Of a DNA stretch of 64,000 bases, positions 53,282-63,000 are shown piece after piece. The notes under the pieces are model-generated. The model ran no database searches. It had not been told where the DNA came from and saw only the letters and a list, made by a program, of their open reading frames with translations. The position numbers and the translations under genes were made by a program. Position 1 is the first letter of the stretch. The number at the start of each line of letters is the position of its first letter. The DNA is from Fimbriimonadia bacterium. GTDB taxonomy: Bacteria; Armatimonadota; Fimbriimonadia; Fimbriimonadales; GBS-DC. The stretch spans positions 1-64,000 of the forward strand of contig JAHCHP010000002.1 in the NCBI GenBank assembly GCA_026129765.1. The letters are read 5' to 3'.

Positions 53282-53914
53282 TTAGCGGCTATAGAACTCG
53301 ACGATTTTCTGCAGGTCCACATTTGTGTCGATGTCTTCCGGTTCGGGGGCGCGCGCGATTCTCGCTTCCACCGCATTCGAATCGTAAGCGATCCAACCAG
53401 GATGATTCTGTTCTGCAGCGCGGTTACGCGCTTCGGTATACAGCGAAGTATCGCGTTTGGATTCGTGGATACCGATCACATCGTTCGGTCGCACCTGATA
53501 GGACGGGATATTGACTCGCTTGCCATTAACCGTCACAAAGTTGTGAGAAACGATCTGCCGGGACTGTCCGCGCGCGGATGCCCATCCCAATCGGTAGACC
53601 ACATTATCTAAGCGCGTTTCCAGCAATCGGAGCAACACATCACCGGTGATGCCGAGTTGCCGCTGCGCTTCCACCACATACTTTTGGAACTGCGCTTCGC
53701 GCAGGTGATACATCTGTCGCAATTTCTGCTTTTCGCGCAGCTGTTCGCCAAAGCCCACCAATTTCTTATCGCGCGCGGTGGGACCATGCTGTCCGGGAGG
53801 AAACGCGCGATTTTCCATAGCGCACTTCTTCGTGAAGCACCGGTCACCCTTCAAAAACAGCTTTGTGCCTGCGCGACGACACATTTTGCATTTCGATTCC
53901 CAAATGACTGACAT
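53282..53914 (-). CDS. rpsD: Ribosomal protein S4
   Basis: About 210 residues from ATG 53914, which has AGGAGG 10 nt upstream; the TTG seven codons earlier would include the Shine-Dalgarno. The N-terminus carries a zinc-binding Cys cluster (CKMCRRAG ... CFTKKCAMENR), so this is the C-plus form of S4. The S4 RNA-binding domain follows (RLDNVVYRLGWASARGQSRQ). Confidence 0.97.
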   Translation of the reverse strand: MSVIWESKCKMCRRAGTKLFLKGDRCFTKKCAMENRAFPPGQHGPTARDKKLVGFGEQLREKQKLRQMYHLREAQFQKYVVEAQRQLGITGDVLLRLLETRLDNVVYRLGWASARGQSRQIVSHNFVTVNGKRVNIPSYQVRPNDVIGIHESKRDTSLYTEARNRAAEQNHPGWIAYDSNAVEARIARAPEPEDIDTNVDLQKIVEFYSR

Positions 53915-53935
53915 CCTTTCATATCCTCCTTGCAA

Positions 53936-54328
53936 TTACACCCGCCGTCGCTTGGGCGGTCGGCAGCCATTATGAGGCAGGGGGGTGGCATCTTTGATAG
54001 TCAACACGTCCAGCCCAGCAGATTGTAAAGAACGAATGGCGGTTTCGCGTCCGGGTCCCGGTCCTTTGACCACCACATCCACTTTTCGCACTCCATGTTC
54101 CATCGCCTTGCGCGCGGCATTTTCTGATGCCAGCTGCGCCGCGAAGGGCGTGCCTTTCTTGGTGCCTTTGAAGCCCGTCGTGCCGCCGCTCGCCCACGAG
54201 ATCGTGTTGCCTCGCGTGTCGGTGATGGTGACCACGGTGTTATTGAAGGTCGCTTCGATATGCACGACCCCATGCACAATATTTTTCCGTTCTTTCTTGA
54301 CTGCAGATACTTTGACTTTACGTGCCAT
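53936..54328 (-). CDS. rpsK: Ribosomal protein S11
   Basis: 130 residues, with [41 protein letters not shown] and the C-terminal [11 protein letters not shown] tail. It lies 63 nt after rpsM in the canonical rpsM-rpsK-rpsD order. Confidence 0.98.
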   Translation of the reverse strand: MARKVKVSAVKKERKNIVHGVVHIEATFNNTVVTITDTRGNTISWASGGTTGFKGTKKGTPFAAQLASENAARKAMEHGVRKVDVVVKGPGPGRETAIRSLQSAGLDVLTIKDATPLPHNGCRPPKRRRV

Positions 54329-54391
54329 ACATTCCTCCTGATGGCTGCCTGATGCGCTGGGGACTGTTTTCTCCAGCGGCTCGGCTATTGC

Positions 54392-54775
54392 TTATTTCTT
54401 AGCCTTCTTGCGTTTACCGGTGCTGACGGTGCGTTTCGGTCCCTTGCGGGTACGCGCATTGGTTCGGGTACGCTGTCCACGAACAGGCAAGCCGCGCCGG
54501 TGGCGGATGCCCCGGTAACAGCCGATCTCGATCAGTCGCCGGATATTCATGGCGATTTCGCGCCGTAGGTCCCCTTCCACCTGATAGTTCTTCTCGATCT
54601 CTTCGCGCAGCCGCGCGACATCTTGCTCGGTAAGTTCACGGACCCGCTTATTGGGATCGACTCCCGTCGCCCCCAGAATTTGGCGCGCGGTGGTTGCGCC
54701 GATGCCATAGATCACTGGCAGCGCAAATTCAACTTTCCGGTCGCGTGGCAGATCCACGCCTGCGATTCTTGCCAA
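54392..54775 (-). CDS. rpsM: Ribosomal protein S13
   Basis: 127 residues, starting [19 protein letters not shown] with the helix-two-turn-helix [12 protein letters not shown] and the basic tail [20 protein letters not shown]. It follows rpmJ by 13 nt. Confidence 0.98.
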   Translation of the reverse strand: MARIAGVDLPRDRKVEFALPVIYGIGATTARQILGATGVDPNKRVRELTEQDVARLREEIEKNYQVEGDLRREIAMNIRRLIEIGCYRGIRHRRGLPVRGQRTRTNARTRKGPKRTVSTGKRKKAKK

Positions 54776-54788
54776 TAGACGATACCCC

Positions 54789-54902
54789 CTAACCTTGTTT
54801 CTGTTTATGTTTTGGGTTTTCGCAGATCACGCGAACAACCCTCTTTCGACGAATAATTTTGCATTTATCGCACATTTTTTTCACAGATGCTCTGACTTTC
54901 AT
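54789..54902 (-). CDS. rpmJ: Ribosomal protein L36
   Basis: A 37-residue gene between infA and rpsM, starting [20 protein letters not shown] and ending HKQKQG. The zinc ligands of the C-plus form are complete (Cys11, Cys14, Cys27 and His32). GAGGTG lies just upstream of the ATG. It is the first gene behind the internal promoter at 54953-54981. Confidence 0.95.
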   Translation of the reverse strand: MKVRASVKKMCDKCKIIRRKRVVRVICENPKHKQKQG

Positions 54903-54952
54903 AGTAACACCTCTGCCCCGCGGTCAGACAGACCTCACGGGCGCGAAAGTAA

Positions 54953-54981
54953 ATTATACCCGAAACCACGCCTTATTTGAA
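54953..54981 (-). promoter_or_regulatory. Internal promoter for the alpha operon (rpmJ onward)
   Basis: On the minus strand TTCAAA (54981-54976, within the last codons of infA) is followed after 17 nt by TATAAT (54958-54953), preceded by CGGG. It lies about 50 nt before rpmJ and would drive rpmJ-rpsM-rpsK-rpsD-rpoA-rplQ independently of the upstream spc genes. Confidence 0.7.
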
Positions 54982-55200
54982 GCGGTAGACGATACGTCCT
55001 CGCTCTAAATCGTAGGGCGAAATCTGCACTTTCACCCGGTCTCCGGGGAGAATTCGGATGAAATGCACGCGCATTTTGCCCGACAGGTGCGCCAAAATGG
55101 TCTGCCCTGTTTCCAGTTCGACCTTAAAAGTCGTGTTGGGCAGACATTCGCGAACATGTCCTTCGATTTCAAGCGCCTTTTCTTCGTTGACTCGAGCCAT
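54973..55200 (-). CDS. infA: Translation initiation factor IF-1
   Basis: 75 residues, a single S1/OB fold with [36 protein letters not shown] and [15 protein letters not shown] at the end. It follows map by 31 nt and precedes rpmJ, the standard map-infA-rpmJ order. Confidence 0.97.
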   Translation of the reverse strand: MARVNEEKALEIEGHVRECLPNTTFKVELETGQTILAHLSGKMRVHFIRILPGDRVKVQISPYDLERGRIVYRFK

Positions 55201-55231
55201 TCGGTCACCTCATTCTTTAGTTGTGGAGCCT

Positions 55232-55981
55232 TCACTCCACGGTTAAAATCTCCACGCCATGCTCGGTGATGGCGATGGTATGTTCAAAGTGCGCAGACAA
55301 ACTGCGGTCCGCCGTGATGACAGTCCAGTCGTCCTCGTCCATCTCGACTTCCGGTTTGCCCAGATTGATCATCGGTTCAATAGCGAGCGTCATGCCCGGT
55401 TCCAACAACATCCCTGTTCCCGGCTTGCCGAAGTTCGGCACATCGGGTCCTTCGTGAATTGTGCGTCCTACGCCATGCCCGGCTAATCCCAACGCGACAG
55501 AGAATCCTTGCGCTTCCACATGGGATTGGATCGCATGTCCAATATCGCCCAGACGGTTGCCTGCCTTCGCGACCTCAATCGCTTTCTGAAGCGACTGCTC
55601 AGTGACGTTCATCAACTGTTGGGCATCGGGCGATAAACGCCCCACTCCCACAGTGATGGCGGCATCGGCGCAAAACCCCTGATAAAAAATTCCGGTGTCC
55701 AGGGTCACCAAGTCGCCTTCCCGAATCGTTCGAACGCCCGGAATTCCATGCACCACCTGTTCATTGACCGACACGCATAAAGTGGCGGGAAAACCGCGGT
55801 AGCCTTTGAACGCGGGAAAACCGCCTGCCTCCAACACCATCCGTTCCGCCAAGAAATTCAGCGAAGCGGGCGTGGTTTTGTTCGGCTGGATCGATTCCGC
55901 GCATTGTCGCAGCACCCGCGCCACTAACCGCCCGGCTTCGCGCATACGCGCCACCACTGAGTCGCTCTTTAAGATGATCAT
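55232..55981 (-). CDS. map: Type I methionine aminopeptidase
   Basis: About 249 residues from ATG 55981, whose first base is the last base of the adk stop codon (TGATG), giving tight coupling. The M24 metal ligands are visible in LVTLDTGIFYQGFCADAAIT (two Asp), GLAGHGVGRTIHEGPDVPNF (His), LAIEPMINLG (Glu) and the C-terminal EHTIAITEHG (Glu). It removes the initiator methionine from nascent proteins. Confidence 0.97.
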   Translation of the reverse strand: MIILKSDSVVARMREAGRLVARVLRQCAESIQPNKTTPASLNFLAERMVLEAGGFPAFKGYRGFPATLCVSVNEQVVHGIPGVRTIREGDLVTLDTGIFYQGFCADAAITVGVGRLSPDAQQLMNVTEQSLQKAIEVAKAGNRLGDIGHAIQSHVEAQGFSVALGLAGHGVGRTIHEGPDVPNFGKPGTGMLLEPGMTLAIEPMINLGKPEVEMDEDDWTVITADRSLSAHFEHTIAITEHGVEILTVE

Positions 55982-56616
55982 CACTCTAACGCTTGGATCA
56001 ATCGTTCAAAGACTTCATCGGGCGATCCCTCGGCAGACACGCGTACCAATAGCCCTTGCCGCTCGTAATACTCCACCAGCGGTTGAGTCTGTTCTGAATA
56101 GACCGCCAAACGCCGTTTGACCGTTTCCGGTTCATCATCTGAACGGGTGATCAGGTTTCCGCCGCATTTATCGCATAGATCGCCTTTTTGGCTGGGACCG
56201 CTCTCGATATGAAACACCGCGCCGCACTCAGAACAGAGCCTTCGCCCGCTGAGCCTTTTGACCAGCTCTTCTTCAGGCAGCTCAAAAAGGATGGCTTTCT
56301 GAATGGGTTTGTTCAGGTCGGACAGCCATTCATCCAGTTGGACGGCTTGCGTCAGGTTGCGCGGGTAGCCATCGAGCGCAAATCCGCCTGTGATTTTGGA
56401 TAGCTGCTCACGCGCTAATCCGTTCACGACGCTGTCCGGCACCAATTCGCCTTTGTCAATGTACGATTTCGCTTCTAAGCCCAAAGCCGTGCCTTGGGCA
56501 ATCGCTTCACGCAAAAGATCGCCTGTTGCGATAATAGTCCAATTTTTTCGTTCCCGAAGGCGTTTCGCTTGCGTTCCTTTTCCGACTCCGGGCGATCCAA
56601 ACAAAACGATATGCAC
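55981..56616 (-). CDS. adk: Adenylate kinase
   Basis: 211 residues, long-lid form. P-loop FGSPGVGKGTQAKRL; AMP site GDLLREAI; the LID carries a zinc-type Cys set (CSECGAVFH ... CDKCGG), common in Gram-positive and thermophilic bacteria. It interconverts ATP, AMP and ADP. It lies between secY and map, as in most spc operons. Confidence 0.97.
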   Translation of the reverse strand: MHIVLFGSPGVGKGTQAKRLRERKNWTIIATGDLLREAIAQGTALGLEAKSYIDKGELVPDSVVNGLAREQLSKITGGFALDGYPRNLTQAVQLDEWLSDLNKPIQKAILFELPEEELVKRLSGRRLCSECGAVFHIESGPSQKGDLCDKCGGNLITRSDDEPETVKRRLAVYSEQTQPLVEYYERQGLLVRVSAEGSPDEVFERLIQALE

Positions 56617-56640
56617 GTTATAACCTCACGCTCCATTGCG

Positions 56641-57945
56641 TTATTTGAGGAAGTCTTCGTATTGACGCATGGACATCTGCGCCTCGATCTGACGAATGAA
56701 ATCAAGTCCTACACCCACCATAATCAGCAGCGAGGTTCCACCCGCCAGTCCGAAGGTCGTGACTCCGGTGAGGCTGGGAACCCAGTATTGCATCATTGCA
56801 ATCAGCGCAAGGAAAGATGCGCCGGCGACGGTGATTCGCGTGATAACCGCATCCAGATAGTCGGCAGTGGGTTTGCCGGGTCGGACGCCTTGAATGAAAC
56901 TGCCTTGGCGTTTCAGGTTGTCGGAAATATCTTCCGTGTTAAATGCCATCGCGATATATACATAAGTAAAGATGAAAATCAGTCCGGCGAAGAAAACCGA
57001 ACCAATGATGCTTTGACCGGGCGCGAGCGTATTGGCGACCCACATCATGCTGTCGTGGATTACTCCCCATGATTTGGGGATCATGCTCGCCAAGGTGGCA
57101 GGCATCACCTGCAGGGATAGCGCGAAGATAATGGGAATCACGCCCGCCGCATTCACAGGGATCGGCAGGTAGGAGGTTCCCCCCATCGTTTGGCGTCTGC
57201 CGATGATACGGCGCACGTGCTGGATGGGAATTCTGCGCTGGGACTGGGTCACATAAACGATGCCCCAAATGGTCGCCAGGAAAATCGCCAATAGGAAGAG
57301 GACCTGATAGAGTTTAATCGCGCCGCCTTCCATAAAGCGGATTGTTTCAGAAACTTGGAACGGCAGCATCGCCACGATTCCGGCAAAGATCATCAAAGAA
57401 ACACCGTTTCCAATGCCTTTTTCTGTGATCTGTTCTCCTAACCAGAGCAGGAACATCGCTCCCGAAACCAGCGCGATCACAACGGTGGCGGTTTCGAACA
57501 TGCCGAGCGTGGTTAATCCGCCTGCGGATCGGAAGAAGCTAATGAAACCAATTGCCTGGACAAATGCGATAATCACGGCGAACCAGCGCGTATATTGCTG
57601 AATCTTGCGTCGTCCTGCTTCGCCTCCCTCACGCTGCAATTGCCTAAGCGGGGGATGGGCGAAGGTGAAAACTTGCATGATAATGGAGGAGGTGATGTAG
57701 GGGTTCAAGCCAAGCGCCAAAATCGTGAATTTCCTCAGCGCGCCTCCCGTAAACATGTTCAGCAAGCCGAGCAGTTCATTACTGCTAAAGATTCGCGCCA
57801 TTTGTTCTCGATCCACGCCTGGCACAGGAATGTGCAGCCCCACCGCATACACCGCGAACATCGCGAACACGAACATGATGCGCGCGCGCAGGTCGGGCAG
57901 TTTGAATGCGCCTTGTAAGGAATCCAGGAAATTGGTGGCAACCAT
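56641..57945 (-). CDS. secY: Protein translocase subunit SecY
   Basis: 434 residues with ten membrane helices. Family hallmarks include IPVPGVDREQM in the first periplasmic region, FTILALGLNPYITSSIIMQ, QAIGFISFF and the cytoplasmic loop GRRQTMGGTSYLPIPVNAAGVIPIIFA. It forms the channel for exported proteins such as the signal-peptide proteins of this window. rplO lies upstream (3-nt gap), adk downstream. Confidence 0.98.
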   Translation of the reverse strand: MVATNFLDSLQGAFKLPDLRARIMFVFAMFAVYAVGLHIPVPGVDREQMARIFSSNELLGLLNMFTGGALRKFTILALGLNPYITSSIIMQVFTFAHPPLRQLQREGGEAGRRKIQQYTRWFAVIIAFVQAIGFISFFRSAGGLTTLGMFETATVVIALVSGAMFLLWLGEQITEKGIGNGVSLMIFAGIVAMLPFQVSETIRFMEGGAIKLYQVLFLLAIFLATIWGIVYVTQSQRRIPIQHVRRIIGRRQTMGGTSYLPIPVNAAGVIPIIFALSLQVMPATLASMIPKSWGVIHDSMMWVANTLAPGQSIIGSVFFAGLIFIFTYVYIAMAFNTEDISDNLKRQGSFIQGVRPGKPTADYLDAVITRITVAGASFLALIAMMQYWVPSLTGVTTFGLAGGTSLLIMVGVGLDFIRQIEAQMSMRQYEDFLK

Positions 57946-57948
57946 AAC

Positions 57949-58404
57949 TTATTCGCTCCCTGCTCCGATAATGCTCGCTTCGCCTCCCGCCGCTTTGATT
58001 TTGTCTTGCGCGCTGCCACTGTAGGCATGGGCGTGAACTTTCAAAGCGATGGTCAATTCGCCGTTGCCAAGCACTTTCAAGCCGTCTTTCATCTTTCGGA
58101 TGATCCGGCGTTTCATTAAAATGTCTGGGGTGACTTCCGCGCCCGCCTCAAAGCGCGCCGCCAAGGTCTCTAAGTTGACCACAGCATACTCTTTGCGGTT
58201 CGGGTTCTTGAAGCCCACACGCACAGGCAATCGGCGATGCAAAGGGGTCTGTCCACCCTCAAATCGCGGGTGGATTTGGCGACGGGCTTTTTGCCCTTTC
58301 ATACCGCGCGTGGCGGTTTTGCCATGCCCCGAGCCGATACCCCGCCCAACGCGTTTGCGGCGTTTCACGCTTCCGGCGTCAGGTTTCAGTTCATGCAGTT
58401 GCAT
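57949..58404 (-). CDS. rplO: Ribosomal protein L15
   Basis: About 151 residues from ATG 58404 (GAGGAGAAGAAG directly upstream). It starts [20 protein letters not shown] and has the Gly-rich [20 protein letters not shown] segment. Its start overlaps the 3-prime end of rpmD by 14 nt. Confidence 0.97.
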   Translation of the reverse strand: MQLHELKPDAGSVKRRKRVGRGIGSGHGKTATRGMKGQKARRQIHPRFEGGQTPLHRRLPVRVGFKNPNRKEYAVVNLETLAARFEAGAEVTPDILMKRRIIRKMKDGLKVLGNGELTIALKVHAHAYSGSAQDKIKAAGGEASIIGAGSE

Positions 58405-58591
58405 TCTTCTTCTCCTCTGAAACGGTTTCCACATGCACCAGATGAGAGACTTTCGCGATCATCCCCCGAATGGTCGGGTCATCGGCATGGTGAACGGTCT
58501 GGTTCATCTTGCGCAGTCCCAGCGCGCGCACCGTGCGCTTCTGGGATTCGTTGTAGCCAATCGGGCTGCGTGTTAAGGTGATTTTCAACAT
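58391..58591 (-). CDS. rpmD: Ribosomal protein L30
   Basis: 66 residues from ATG 58591 ([20 protein letters not shown]). The frame is open for another 44 codons upstream, but that part overlaps rpsE and is not L30. The C-terminus has a short acidic/basic extension ([10 protein letters not shown]). It starts 5 nt after rpsE ends. Confidence 0.95.
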   Translation of the reverse strand: MLKITLTRSPIGYNESQKRTVRALGLRKMNQTVHHADDPTIRGMIAKVSHLVHVETVSEEKKNATA

Positions 58592-58596
58592 AAGTC

Positions 58597-59148
58597 TCAA
58601 GCCTCCGGCGCGTCGATATACTTTCGCGCATACCAAGGGGTCAAGTTTTTGACGCTCTTGCCGCGCAGTTCTGAAATCTCTTCTGGCATGCGCAGGTGTT
58701 TGAAACATTCCATCGTAGCCCACGCCGCGTTGATCGCGTTTCGGGACCCGATGACTTTCGCCAGCACATCATGGACGCCTGCCGCCTCCAGCAGTTCGCG
58801 CACCGTGCTGCCCGCCACAACGCCGGTTCCGGGCGAAGCGGGTTTCAGGATGATACGGGTCGCGCCAAAATCGACTCGCACTTCGTGCGGGATCGAGCTG
58901 CCCACCAGCGGGACCTGCACAATGTTCTTGCGCGCCGCTTCAATCGCTTTGCGAATCGCGTCTGGCACTTGCAGCGATTTGCCAATGCCCACGCCGACAT
59001 GCCCCTTTCCATCGCCCACCACGACCATCACTTGCCAGCTCATGGTTCGACCGCCTTTGTGGGTCTTGGATACTTTGTTGGTTCCGACCACGCGCTCGAT
59101 ATGCAGGTTCAGTTGATCGGGATCAATTCGTTTTTTTAATTTCGTCAT
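58597..59148 (-). CDS. rpsE: Ribosomal protein S5
   Basis: 183 residues. The double-stranded-RNA-binding domain ([39 protein letters not shown]) and C-terminal domain ([19 protein letters not shown]) are both intact. It follows rplR by 11 nt. Confidence 0.98.
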   Translation of the reverse strand: MTKLKKRIDPDQLNLHIERVVGTNKVSKTHKGGRTMSWQVMVVVGDGKGHVGVGIGKSLQVPDAIRKAIEAARKNIVQVPLVGSSIPHEVRVDFGATRIILKPASPGTGVVAGSTVRELLEAAGVHDVLAKVIGSRNAINAAWATMECFKHLRMPEEISELRGKSVKNLTPWYARKYIDAPEA

Positions 59149-59159
59149 AAAGATGGCTC

Positions 59160-59522
59160 CTAAAACTTCAGTCCCGCTTCACGCGCGGCTTCTGCAAGGG
59201 CAGCGATTCGCCCATGATAAAGGAATCCGCCCCGGTCGAAAACGACCTGTGTAATTCCCTTGTCCAAAGCGCGCTGCGCCACTAATTTGCCCACGGCGGC
59301 AGCGGACTCTTTGTTGCCGGTTCCTTTCAGCTGCTCTTTCAGCTCTTTGTCTTGGGTGGAAGCGGCTGCCAGGGTGTTGCCCTGTAAATCATCGACCACC
59401 TGCGCGTAGATGTGGTTCAGGCTCCGATAAACGCAGAGTCTGGGGCGCGCGGGCGACCCGCTGAGCGTTTTTCGGATGCGTTGATGTCGCGTTTTCCGGT
59501 TCTGTTGGGACGTCTTTTTCAT
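59160..59522 (-). CDS. rplR: Ribosomal protein L18
   Basis: 120 residues, with [40 protein letters not shown] and the C-terminal [20 protein letters not shown]. It binds 5S rRNA. It starts 25 nt after rplF. Confidence 0.98.
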   Translation of the reverse strand: MKKTSQQNRKTRHQRIRKTLSGSPARPRLCVYRSLNHIYAQVVDDLQGNTLAAASTQDKELKEQLKGTGNKESAAAVGKLVAQRALDKGITQVVFDRGGFLYHGRIAALAEAAREAGLKF

Positions 59523-59547
59523 GCCTTCATTCCTCTAATCCTTCAGT

Positions 59548-60111
59548 TTACTTCTTTGCGCCTGCCTGTCGTTTTCCGGGTTTGGTCTTCACGACTTCGC
59601 CCAGATAGCGGATGCCTTTGCCTTTGTAGGAGTCGGGCGGTCTGACCGATCGGATATCCGCCGCTTGTTGCCCCACACGCTGTTTATCGATACCTCGCAC
59701 ATGGATGACGGTCGATTTCGTGCCGGTGTCTTGCGCCACTTCCAATGTGATTCCCTCATAGGGGCTGACGAGAACCAGATGCGAGTAGCCGATCTGAAGT
59801 TCCACATCGTTGCCTTTTTGGGTTGCGCGATAGCCGACGCCCACGATTTGCAGCGTTTTCTGGAAGCCTTCTGAGACCCCTTGGACCATGTTCGCGATCA
59901 AGGTTCGCTGCAAGCCATGCTGGGAGCGCTGGAACCGGTCGCCGGAGTCTCGCTCCACTTTCAATGTTCCATTCTCTCTCTCGAGCCGTAGCTCCGCAGG
60001 CATCTCATGAGTCAGCAGCCCCTTGGGTCCTTTGACTTGGACATGGGTGCCGTCGACTTTGATATCGACCCCCTGCGGGATTGTGATCGGCATTTTTCCT
60101 ATTCGTGACAT
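59548..60111 (-). CDS. rplF: Ribosomal protein L6
   Basis: 187 residues with the two L6 repeats, starting MSRIGKMPITIPQGVDIKVD and ending with PDSYKGKGIRYLGEVVKTKP and a short basic Gln/Ala tail. Canonical position between rpsH and rplR. Confidence 0.98.
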   Translation of the reverse strand: MSRIGKMPITIPQGVDIKVDGTHVQVKGPKGLLTHEMPAELRLERENGTLKVERDSGDRFQRSQHGLQRTLIANMVQGVSEGFQKTLQIVGVGYRATQKGNDVELQIGYSHLVLVSPYEGITLEVAQDTGTKSTVIHVRGIDKQRVGQQAADIRSVRPPDSYKGKGIRYLGEVVKTKPGKRQAGAKK

Positions 60112-60154
60112 AGCGATTCAGACCTCCACTTCAAACGGTGTTTCTCTCTTAACC

Positions 60155-60550
60155 TCACCAGATCAGGCAGACCACTTCTCCGCCGATCTTGCGCCGCCGG
60201 CATTCCCGGTCGGGCAATAGTCCTTGCGAAGTAGACAGAAGCGCGGTTCCCATGCCTCGCCGGATCAGGTACATATTATCGACTCCGCGATAAATTCGGC
60301 GCCCCGGTTTACTGACTCGCTCGATATGCTGGATAGCGGGGATGCCTTCTTCCGAGTATTTAATTTTCACGCGCAGGTTGCCTTTGACTCCTTCGCGCGA
60401 GACTTCATAATCTGCAATATAGCCTTCTTCTTTCAGCAGTTTCGCGATTTGTTCCTTTATGCGAGAGTGCGGAATATCCACGGTCTCTTTGGCCGCATGG
60501 ATCGCGTTGCGTATTCGAGTCAGCATATCTGCAATTGGATCGGTTGTCAT
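60155..60550 (-). CDS. rpsH: Ribosomal protein S8
   Basis: 131 residues: TDPIADMLTRIRNAIHAAKE at the N-terminus and GLLPDRECRRRKIGGEVVCLIW at the end, the S8 signature. It follows rpsN by 15 nt. Confidence 0.98.
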   Translation of the reverse strand: MTTDPIADMLTRIRNAIHAAKETVDIPHSRIKEQIAKLLKEEGYIADYEVSREGVKGNLRVKIKYSEEGIPAIQHIERVSKPGRRIYRGVDNMYLIRRGMGTALLSTSQGLLPDRECRRRKIGGEVVCLIW

Positions 60551-60565
60551 CGTTTTTCTAACTCC

Positions 60566-60751
60566 TTACCAACTGGATTTTTTCACGCCGGGCAGCAAGC
60601 CTCTATGCGCCAATTCACGCAGGCAGATACGGCAAGTTCCGAAGTAGCGGATATAGCCGTGCCGCCGACCGCAGACCTGGCAACGGTTGACCCGCCGCGA
60701 GCTGAATTTCGGTTTGCGCTTTGCTTTTACAATCCAACATGTTTTAGCCAT
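60566..60751 (-). CDS. rpsN: Ribosomal protein S14, zinc (type Z) form
   Basis: 61 residues, the short form of S14. The zinc ligands are CQVC and CRIC in [14 protein letters not shown] / [10 protein letters not shown]. It is separated from rplE by the EF-G paralogue, whereas rplE and rpsN are adjacent in the usual spc operon. Confidence 0.97.
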   Translation of the reverse strand: MAKTCWIVKAKRKPKFSSRRVNRCQVCGRRHGYIRYFGTCRICLRELAHRGLLPGVKKSSW

Positions 60752-60800
60752 GATATTTGCTTTACCTCAAGCGGAATAGTATACCCGATTTGAGTTCAAA

Positions 60801-62891
60801 TCAGTGTTCCGCTGCCTGTTTTTCCTTCTTGTACTTCTCTACCATCTGTTGAGCGACATTGAACGGCACCTCTTCATAACTGGAGAATTGCGTTTTGAAT
60901 CGCCCTCTTCCTCGCGTGATGGACCGGAGGTCCAGCGCGTATTTGGTCATTTCGCTCATTGGCACGGTGGCGCGCACAATTTGCCGCCCCTTGCTGCTGC
61001 TGGCTTCAATGCCCTGAATGCGCCCGCGCCTGCCGTTCAAGTCGCCCATGACATCGCCCGTGAAAGATTCCGGCACATCCACTTCTACCTCTAACAGCGG
61101 TTCCAAGATGACCGGGTTCGCCTGTTCGGTGCAGTTCTGAAAAGCGAGACTGCCCGCCATGCGGAACGCCTGATCCGACGAGTCAACGTCGTGATAGGAA
61201 CCGTCATACACAACGGCTCGGAAATCGGTGGCAGGATAGCCTGCCTGAATCCCTTTTTCTGCCGATTCGCGAAGACCTTTCTCGATAGCGGGCAGATAGT
61301 TTTTGGGTATCGAGCCTCCCACGATCCGGTCAGTAAATTCGATGCCCGTCCGGCGCGGTAAGGGTTCCATTTCGACCCAGCAGTCGCCATACTGCCCGCG
61401 TCCGCCCGACTGCCGCTTGAATTTGCCCTGCGCGCTCGCTTTCTTGGTGATCGTTTCCCGGTAGGGAATTCTCAAATCTTCGAGCGTCACTTCCGTTCCA
61501 AATTTGCGTTTCAGTTTCTCGATAATCGACTCCACATGCAGGTCGCCCATGCCCATCAACAGCGTTTGGTGCGTCTCCGGGTCGCGGTGCGCCCGCAGGG
61601 TCGGGTCTTCATCGTGCAATCGCGCCAGCGCGGGACCCATCCGGTCTTCGTCCGCCTTCGTTTTCGCGAGAATGGCGATCGTATAGATCGGGTCTGGAAA
61701 CTCGATCGGTTTCATTTTGAATTGGTTCGCTTTCTCGCACAGCGTGTCGCCCGTTGTCGTTTCCTGTAGTTTCGCGACGACCCCGATGTCGCCCACAGAA
61801 ACCGATGAAGCGGGTTCCTGGCTTTTCCCCCGCATAAAATAAATCTGTCCCACGCGCTCATCCCGGTCATGGTTCACATTCCAAACATGGGTATCGGGCT
61901 TAAATGCGCCCGAATAGACCCGGAAGAAGGTCAATTTGCCCACATAAGGGTCTGCCGTTGTTTTGAACACAAAGGCGCAGAGCGGTCCATCCGCTTTGGG
62001 TTCAATGGCGACTTCATTGCCCGATTTGATCTCTTCGGCTTTCGGCGATGGCATTTCGCCCGGATGCGGTCCCATTTCGATGATCGCGTTCAGCAGCCGC
62101 TGCACCCCCACACCGGTATGCGCCGAGCCAAACAGCACCGGCACCAGCGTTCCCATATCGACTCCGGTATGCAGCCCATGAATCAATTCTTCTTCGGTCA
62201 ATGCCTGACCATCTAGGTACTTCTCTGCCAATTCATCTTCCGATTCGGCAGCCACCTCCATCAATTGATCGCGGTCTGCTTCTACCTCTTCCATCAGTTC
62301 CGCAGGAATATCGGTCTGCGCGGTATCCCGGTCAGAGCCGACATAGGCTGCCATATGCGATACATCCACCACACCCTTAAAGGCGGTTTGCGTACCGATA
62401 GGCACATGAAGCGGCACGACCCGCCGCCCGCAAACCTCTTTCAAGGTTGCCATCAGTCCGGTATGGTCCGCGTTATCGCGTTCCATTTTGTTGACAAAGA
62501 TAAATCGCGGCAGGTTTAACTGCTCGCACAGTTCCCAAGCGTTTTCGAATCCCACATCGAGATCCGCTTGCGCGGGCGCAACCAGCACCGCCATATCCGC
62601 CACACGGAGCGCTTCGTACATTTCACCGATAAAGTCAGGATATCCCGGCACATCCAGAATGTTGATTTTGTAGCCCTGCCACTCCACCGGCAACAGCGAC
62701 AAGCCCAAACTGTGTTTCCGTTTGATCTCGTCGGGATCAAAATCGGAGGTCGTGTTGCCTGCCTCCACGGACCCCACGCGGTCGATATGCTCAGCCATAT
62801 AGAGCAGGTGTTCGGCAAGCGTTGTTTTGCCTGCGCCTCCATGCCCCACGAACGCCACATTGCGTATTTTCTCGATAGGATACTGCTTCAC
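60801..62891 (-). CDS. Elongation factor G paralogue (EF-G-2-like)
   Basis: 696 residues from GTG 62891 (GGAGG 6 nt upstream) with all EF-G domains I-V. The G motifs differ from translating EF-G: P-loop GHGGAGKTT (consensus AHIDAGKTT), G3 DVPGYPDF in which the usual catalytic His (DTPGH) is Tyr, and G4 NKMERD. This pattern fits the EF-G-2 subfamily (as in Thermus). Domain IV carries SGGRGQYGDCWVEMEP in place of the canonical pattern. Its role may be in a specialised translocation or stress step. It sits inside the spc operon between rplE and rpsN. Whether a canonical fusA exists elsewhere cannot be seen. Confidence 0.9.
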   Translation of the reverse strand: MKQYPIEKIRNVAFVGHGGAGKTTLAEHLLYMAEHIDRVGSVEAGNTTSDFDPDEIKRKHSLGLSLLPVEWQGYKINILDVPGYPDFIGEMYEALRVADMAVLVAPAQADLDVGFENAWELCEQLNLPRFIFVNKMERDNADHTGLMATLKEVCGRRVVPLHVPIGTQTAFKGVVDVSHMAAYVGSDRDTAQTDIPAELMEEVEADRDQLMEVAAESEDELAEKYLDGQALTEEELIHGLHTGVDMGTLVPVLFGSAHTGVGVQRLLNAIIEMGPHPGEMPSPKAEEIKSGNEVAIEPKADGPLCAFVFKTTADPYVGKLTFFRVYSGAFKPDTHVWNVNHDRDERVGQIYFMRGKSQEPASSVSVGDIGVVAKLQETTTGDTLCEKANQFKMKPIEFPDPIYTIAILAKTKADEDRMGPALARLHDEDPTLRAHRDPETHQTLLMGMGDLHVESIIEKLKRKFGTEVTLEDLRIPYRETITKKASAQGKFKRQSGGRGQYGDCWVEMEPLPRRTGIEFTDRIVGGSIPKNYLPAIEKGLRESAEKGIQAGYPATDFRAVVYDGSYHDVDSSDQAFRMAGSLAFQNCTEQANPVILEPLLEVEVDVPESFTGDVMGDLNGRRGRIQGIEASSSKGRQIVRATVPMSEMTKYALDLRSITRGRGRFKTQFSSYEEVPFNVAQQMVEKYKKEKQAAEH

Positions 62892-63000
62892 CGTATGCCT
62901 CCGCTATTTAGGATAGATTTCGAGTCTCTAAGGGTCTAACCAAATCAAATAAGCGTCATGAAAGCGGGCGACTCGTGGGTCTGCCCGCCTCGTAAAACAT

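Noticed and set aside
58592-58723. 44-residue N-terminal extension of L30
   Set aside because: It overlaps rpsE in another frame; ATG 58591 gives the normal L30 length.
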